A DNA stretch of 64,000 bases from Desulfohalobiaceae bacterium S24. Lineage in GTDB: Bacteria; Desulfobacterota; Desulfovibrionia; Desulfovibrionales; Desulfothermaceae. The stretch covers positions 48,256 to 112,255 of the forward strand of contig JAABTT010000002.1 in assembly GCA_011389765.1 (NCBI GenBank), read 5' to 3'. Of the stretch, positions 60,212 to 64,000 are shown piece by piece (position 1 is the first letter of the stretch; each line of letters starts with the position of its first letter). Position numbers and translations under genes: made by a program. Below the pieces are notes generated by a model that worked only from the letters and a program-made list of their open reading frames with translations, made no database searches and was not told the DNA's origin.

Positions 60212-61432
60212 ATGAGCGACTGGAGCACGCGATTTACCGCCAACATGCAAGACTATGCCGGCTATTCCATTGGGAAGCAACTGGCCATGATCAACGATCC
60301 GGATCTGATCTCCCTGGCCGGCGGTCTGCCCTCACCCGAGACCTTTTTGATCGAGGAGTTGCGTCAATTTACCGAGGAATGCCTTTCCCGGGAGCCTTCG
60401 CGGGTCATGCAGTACTCCCCGATACGGGGTGAACCGGGACTCATGGAGGCCCTGATCGCCTACCTGGAGCGCGACAGCATCAGGGTCGGTCCGGAGAACC
60501 TGCTCATCACCTCCTCGGGGCAACAGGGTCTGGATCTGGTGGGCCGGCTGTTTCTCGATCCCGGAGATCCCCTGCTGGTGGAACGGCCGACCTTTGCCGG
60601 GGCCCTGGCCGCGTTCCAGATGCAGCGGCCTGCCTTTCTGGGGGTCGATCTCGAATCCGACGGTCTGGATCTCAATCAGCTGGAGACCCACCTCGTCCGG
60701 GGCAGGTCCAGGGGACGGGAACCGAAATTTCTTTACGTGGTCCCGGATTTTCAAAATCCCTCCGGGATCACCCTGAGCCTTTCAAAGCGGCGGGAGCTGC
60801 TCGATCTCTGCGCGCGGTTCGAGATCCTGATCATTGAAGACAGCCCCTATCGCCATCTTCGCTATCAGGGCCGGGATCTGCCGTCTCTGTATCAGCTTGA
60901 CCAGGAAAAAGGCGGCAGCGGGGTCGTCGGGGTCCAGACTTTTTCCAAGCTTTTCTGCCCAGGAATGCGGGTCGGCTTTACTATGGGTCCGCCGGAGGTC
61001 ATTGAAAAAATGACCAACATCAAGGAGGGCAACACCTTGAATACTCCGAAGTACACCCAGGACATGTGCAGCGCCTTTTTACGGCAGGTGGATCTGGAGG
61101 CCTTTTTCCAACGCTGCCGGGTGCTTTACAGCGGGAAGCTCGAGCTGTTGCAGAAGCTCCTGGCGGGCTTTTTTCCGCCGGAGCGGGGACTGAGCTGGAC
61201 CCGGCCGGAAGGCGGCATGTTCGTCTGGGTGACGGGTCCGGAAAATCTGGATACCTCCCGGCTGCTGGAAAAGGCCCTGCGGTTCAAGGTGGCCTTTGTC
61301 CCGGGGGCGGTCTGCTATGGCGCGCATCCCGATCACCGGCATATGCGCCTGAATTTTTCCTATCCGGCCGAGGATCAGCTCCAGGAGGCCGTGAAGCGGC
61401 TGTCGGACTGTCTGCACAGCCAGGATGGATGA
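60212..61432 (+). CDS. PLP-dependent aminotransferase of the 2-aminoadipate/MocR-like group
   Basis: ATG 60212 follows GAGGTG five bases upstream and gives 406 residues. The family is recognised from ISLAGGLPSPETF, MQYSPIRGEPGLMEALIAYL, ITSSGQQGLDLVGRLFLDPG, VPDFQNPSGITLS, IIEDSPYRHLRY and the lysine in VQTFSKLFCPGMRVGF. Such enzymes act on 2-aminoadipate, aromatic or branched-chain amino acids with broad specificity. There is no N-terminal GntR domain, so it is not a MocR regulator. The whole upstream region is occupied by repeat copy D. Confidence 0.9.
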   Translation: MSDWSTRFTANMQDYAGYSIGKQLAMINDPDLISLAGGLPSPETFLIEELRQFTEECLSREPSRVMQYSPIRGEPGLMEALIAYLERDSIRVGPENLLITSSGQQGLDLVGRLFLDPGDPLLVERPTFAGALAAFQMQRPAFLGVDLESDGLDLNQLETHLVRGRSRGREPKFLYVVPDFQNPSGITLSLSKRRELLDLCARFEILIIEDSPYRHLRYQGRDLPSLYQLDQEKGGSGVVGVQTFSKLFCPGMRVGFTMGPPEVIEKMTNIKEGNTLNTPKYTQDMCSAFLRQVDLEAFFQRCRVLYSGKLELLQKLLAGFFPPERGLSWTRPEGGMFVWVTGPENLDTSRLLEKALRFKVAFVPGAVCYGAHPDHRHMRLNFSYPAEDQLQEAVKRLSDCLHSQDG

Positions 61433-61460
61433 GTGCAGAGCTCTGCATTGAGAGCTAAGT

Positions 61461-62369
61461 CTAACTGCAGTTTTTTTTCCTGTTTTGAAAAATTATGGGC
61501 TGGAGTTGGGACAGGAGCATGCCGAACAGCATGAGTGAACAGCCGACGAGCCCGCGAGGGCTCAGGGTTTCGCCAAGGATGATCCATCCGCCCAGGGCGG
61601 CGAAGACTGCTTCCAGGCTGAGGATGATCGCGGCGTGGGCCGGTTTGGCCTCTTTCTGGGCCACGATCTGCAGGGTATAGGCGATCCCGATGGAGACCAG
61701 GCCCCCATAACAGATCGGAAGGGCGGCTGCCAGAATAGAGGAGAGGGCCATGGTTTCGACAAGGAACGCCGTGCACAGGCTCAGGATGGAACAGACTGCG
61801 AATTGAAAAAAGGCCAGCTTGAGCGAATCCATTCGAGGCGAGAGCCAGCCCAGGATGAGCACGTGCCCTGCCCAGAAAAAGGCCCCGATCAGTTCCAGAA
61901 AATCGCCAAAGGCCAGGGTAAATTCTTTGGTGACACTCAAGTAGTACATTCCCCAGGCAGCCAGGACCGCCCCCAGCCAGGTTCCGAAGCCGGGCCGCTG
62001 TTTCCAGAAGAGGCCCAGCAGGGGTACGATGACCACATACAGTCCGGTGATGAAGCCCGCCTTGCCGGCCGTGGTATACACCAGCCCCACCTGCTGCAGG
62101 GAAGCCCCCAGAAAGAGGGCCAGGCCGGCCAGGCCGCCTCCCAGGAGGAGCGTCATCCTGCCGGCTTGGGGACGGATGGAGGAGGGGATCAGTTCCCGTT
62201 TCCGGGTCAGATACAAGAGGGGCAGCAGGGACAGACAACCCAGGGCAAAGCGCAGGCCGTTGAAGGTAAAGGGACCGACATGATCCATGCCTACCCGCTG
62301 GGCCACAAAAGCGGTCCCCCAAATGGCGGCGGTGATCAGCAGGAGCGAATCGGATTTGAGTTTGGACAT
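61461..62369 (-). CDS. EamA/DMT-superfamily transporter (second copy type)
   Basis: Inner-membrane exporter of 302 residues with ten helices in two EamA repeats: LLLITAAIWGTAFVAQRVGM and DFLELIGAFFWAGHVLILG. The conserved end of the second repeat is AIILSLEAVFAALGGWIILGE. It belongs to a different EamA subgroup from the gene at 39288. It is convergent with the aminotransferase (28 bases between stops). Substrate unknown, amino-acid efflux is a reasonable guess from the neighbour only. Confidence 0.88.
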   Translation of the reverse strand: MSKLKSDSLLLITAAIWGTAFVAQRVGMDHVGPFTFNGLRFALGCLSLLPLLYLTRKRELIPSSIRPQAGRMTLLLGGGLAGLALFLGASLQQVGLVYTTAGKAGFITGLYVVIVPLLGLFWKQRPGFGTWLGAVLAAWGMYYLSVTKEFTLAFGDFLELIGAFFWAGHVLILGWLSPRMDSLKLAFFQFAVCSILSLCTAFLVETMALSSILAAALPICYGGLVSIGIAYTLQIVAQKEAKPAHAAIILSLEAVFAALGGWIILGETLSPRGLVGCSLMLFGMLLSQLQPIIFQNRKKNCS

Positions 62370-62480
62370 TGATTTTTCCCTTTGTCTTGGGGCGCTTGCG
62401 TCTCGTGATTCCTATACACCCGGAGCCGGCTTTGATCAATGAAAAAACTTTGGGTCTTCGGTTTCATCTGCTGATCGTGC

Positions 62481-62683
62481 CTTATCGGTTCATCTCTGTC
62501 ACAGAAAACAAGAAAATGTGTTGCTCCGAAGCAGTTGAAGTCCTTGTCGGATAAGGTTCACGGTTTGAAGAGGAAGATATTCGGAAGATACATTCTGGGT
62601 CGTTTGAAAAACTGTTTTTTCTTAACCGTGAACTGTGAACCGTGAACTTGGAACCTTTGGGTTGCTGGCGGAGCCAGCTTTGG
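62481..62683. repeat. Hairpin repeat element, copy C, with a different central palindrome
   Basis: The outer arms (CTTATCGGTTCATC to GTCCTTGTC, and CCTTTGGGTTGCTGG to AGCCAGCTTTGG) match copies A and B. The centre, however, is built from GGTTCACGGTT and AACCGTGAACTGTGAACC instead of AATTGG strings. Confidence 0.85.
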
Positions 62684-62775
62684 TTCACCGTCATTGCTCG
62701 CCCTGATAAAGGCCGTTTCAGGGCACTGGCCTTTAACCGGTATTGAATCAGGCAGGGCGTCTTCAACAAAATAAT

Positions 62776-62795
62776 CCCGCTAGACGGGGTTTTTC
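62776..62795 (+). terminator. Weak hairpin with T run upstream of the porin
   Basis: CCCG-CTAGA-CGGG followed by GTTTTT. No gene ends here on the plus strand, so it may be a leader hairpin or act on transcripts from the repeat element. Confidence 0.4.
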
Positions 62796-62885
62796 GGGCC
62801 GAGTTTAAATTTTTTTACTTTTTTGAAAAAATCGGGTGAAAAATACTTGCATTTTTTTTTTGGCTTGTGTATCTCTTACTCAGTT

Positions 62886-62907
62886 TTGGTTCAAAAATTT
62901 AAACCAA
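62886..62907. promoter_or_regulatory. Inverted repeat in the porin promoter region
   Basis: TTGGTTCAAA and TTTAAACCAA (one mismatch) lie 90 bases before the porin start codon and could be an operator. The -35/-10 pair was not identified with confidence. Confidence 0.4.
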
Positions 62908-62996
62908 CACAGAAAAAGGAGGTGGTGCTGCACAAACAAAACGCGTGTGAACACTTTGGAAGCATTGTTTTTTTAATGTAAAAGGAGGAAATTGTT

Positions 62997-64000
62997 ATGA
63001 AAAAGCTGATGATTGTCTTGTTGTCCCTGGCCTTTGTGGCCGCCTTCACCCTGCCCTCGTTTGCCGGTGACTGGAATTTCTACGGCAGTTCCAGGGTGAT
63101 GACCTGGTATGAAGATTATAATGATGAGCAAGAAGATCGGGGCTCAGTTGACGGCTTGACGCACACCCTGCAGGGCAACGCCCGGATCGGGGCGACTGTC
63201 TCCGGCGATGTGATCGGCGGTGGATTTGAGTACGGCACCGGGGTCAATGTCCGGAAATTGTACGGCGTTTGGAACATGGGCGGCGGTAAACTGACGGTTG
63301 GTCAGACCTACACCCCCTTCAACCAGTTCTGGAGCGCCCAAGCCTACGGTACCGATGCCGGCATGTTGAACGTCGGCGGCGTGTATGCCGGACGGCAGCC
63401 CATGGTTGAATATGCCTGCGGCGGCTTAAAGATTGCTCTGGTCGATCCGAGCACAGGCGGTGGTCTGATTGGCGCGCCTGCCGGTGTGGAAGAGATTGAC
63501 CTGCCGAAGCTTGAAGCTGAGTATCACGGCGATATGGGCGCGTTCAGCTATTCCATCGGCGGTGTGTATGCCACCTATGATGTCGATGACGAAAGTGTTG
63601 ACGCTTACGCCCTGGCAGCCGGCGCCAAAGTGAATATGGGCGCCTTTTATGCCGGTGGTAATCTTATTTACGGTGAAAACGCTGCAGACTTGGGGCTGTG
63701 GATGGATACAGCCAACGGCGCCAGGTGGGACAACGGAGACGTCAATGATGAAGAGAGCTTTGGCGGCATCATCCTTGTCGGCTATGACATGGGCAACATC
63801 GGCCTGGAAGCCGGCTACGGCATGATCGCCAGTGAATACGACAAAGGCAATTTTAATGAAGACGATGAGAGCGTGCTCTATGCCCAGGCTGTGATCGACG
63901 TTGCCGACGGCTTTTTCATCGTTCCGGAAATCGGTCAGTATGACTACAAAGAGGACTTTAATGGCGATGACGAAGGCAAAATGACCTATTTCGGTTTGAA
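62997..64000 (+). CDS. Outer-membrane homotrimeric porin, 3' end outside the window
   Basis: ATG 62997 has AAAGGAGG eight bases upstream. The first 24 residues are a Sec signal peptide (LMIVLLSLAFVAAFTLPSFA, cleavage after SFA). The mature part is Gly-, Tyr- and Asp-rich with alternating strands (WNFYGSSRVMTWYEDY, GGGFEYGTGVNVRKLYGVWN, KLTVGQTYTPFNQFW), typical of a 16-strand porin as seen in Desulfovibrio. The acidic loops (NGDVNDEESFGG, KGNFNEDDES) suggest a salt-tolerant or cation-rich setting, but this is only a hint. The open frame runs to the window end (334 codons). Confidence 0.88.
   Translation, partial: MKKLMIVLLSLAFVAAFTLPSFAGDWNFYGSSRVMTWYEDYNDEQEDRGSVDGLTHTLQGNARIGATVSGDVIGGGFEYGTGVNVRKLYGVWNMGGGKLTVGQTYTPFNQFWSAQAYGTDAGMLNVGGVYAGRQPMVEYACGGLKIALVDPSTGGGLIGAPAGVEEIDLPKLEAEYHGDMGAFSYSIGGVYATYDVDDESVDAYALAAGAKVNMGAFYAGGNLIYGENAADLGLWMDTANGARWDNGDVNDEESFGGIILVGYDMGNIGLEAGYGMIASEYDKGNFNEDDESVLYAQAVIDVADGFFIVPEIGQYDYKEDFNGDDEGKMTYFGL

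Noticed and set aside
60212..61432. MocR-type transcription factor
   Set aside because: There is no N-terminal GntR helix-turn-helix; the protein starts directly with the aminotransferase fold.
61375..62439. Alternative minus-strand frame over the EamA transporter and the end of the aminotransferase
   Set aside because: The EamA frame at 61461-62369 has clear membrane helices and family blocks; the alternative is Gly/Pro/Arg-rich and has no motif.
62840..62886. Sigma-54 or sigma-70 promoter for the porin
   Set aside because: TTGCAT and TATCTC are spaced plausibly but lie in a T-rich stretch, and no GG/GC pair at 10 bases is present.

Overview
The window looks like chromosome of a sulfate-reducing Desulfobacterota, most likely of the Desulfovibrionales type. 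The main reason is a complete qrcABCD set (periplasmic cytochrome c : menaquinone reductase) at 22069-26934. Support comes from a porin of the Desulfovibrio kind at the right edge, a tungsten-type aldehyde:ferredoxin oxidoreductase, hypA/hypB, a multihaem cytochrome remnant and the type A RNase P RNA. No rRNA, CRISPR array, prophage or complete insertion sequence was seen.

Layout. 1-6600: heavy-metal domain fragment, copA copper ATPase, a broken multihaem cytochrome, a MerR-like regulator, a small zinc-ribbon protein, then glnA behind a sigma-54 promoter. 6600-10700: a possible leader peptide with terminator, glnE, and a coiled-coil PD-(D/E)XK protein. 10800-15130: pdxA, aroC, an RNA methyltransferase, dut and purE. 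15390-18400: a hydantoinase-like ATPase overlapping a histone-deacetylase-fold hydrolase. 18570-26940 (minus strand): qrcABCD, an M29 aminopeptidase, then hypA-hypB-tilS. 27300-37200: tRNA-Ser, aminotransferase, cysS, ispDF, rnpB, a zinc-ribbon coiled coil, a NIF3-family protein, a tRNA with CAU anticodon, a DUF2333 protein and trmFO. 37200-55900 is accessory: a HEAT-repeat protein, a decay island (duplicated EamA fragment, dapA-like and iclR remnants), EamA, a YcaO protein with thioesterases, a DUF4143 ATPase, a radical SAM protein fused to a degenerate ATPase domain, broken vapBC remnants, a BrnT/BrnA-like pair, an abiE pair and tag. 55900-64000: a PLP aminotransferase with aldehyde:ferredoxin oxidoreductase, a nitroreductase, another aminotransferase, an EamA transporter and the porin.

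How genes work together. GlnA and GlnE form a nitrogen-regulated unit, since the substrate tyrosine of GlnE is visible in GlnA. Qrc links periplasmic hydrogenase or formate dehydrogenase, via cytochrome c3, to menaquinone. HypA/HypB would mature the hydrogenase, and the aldehyde oxidoreductase/aminotransferase pair suggests amino-acid oxidation through 2-oxoacids and aldehydes. TilS sits in the same window as a tRNA with CAU anticodon whose acceptor stem fits tRNA-Ile2.

The most unusual material is non-coding. The RNase P RNA carries two 105-nt insertions in different helices, both bounded by the same 17-nt inverted arms. Several families of hairpin-forming intergenic elements, built from short-period motifs and conserved outer arms, sit directly beside start and stop codons. 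Broken genes are frequent (cytochrome, vapB, vapBC, iclR, dapA, a lipoprotein with an in-frame TGA, a small frameshifted gene), so either real decay or homopolymer-type sequence errors contribute.
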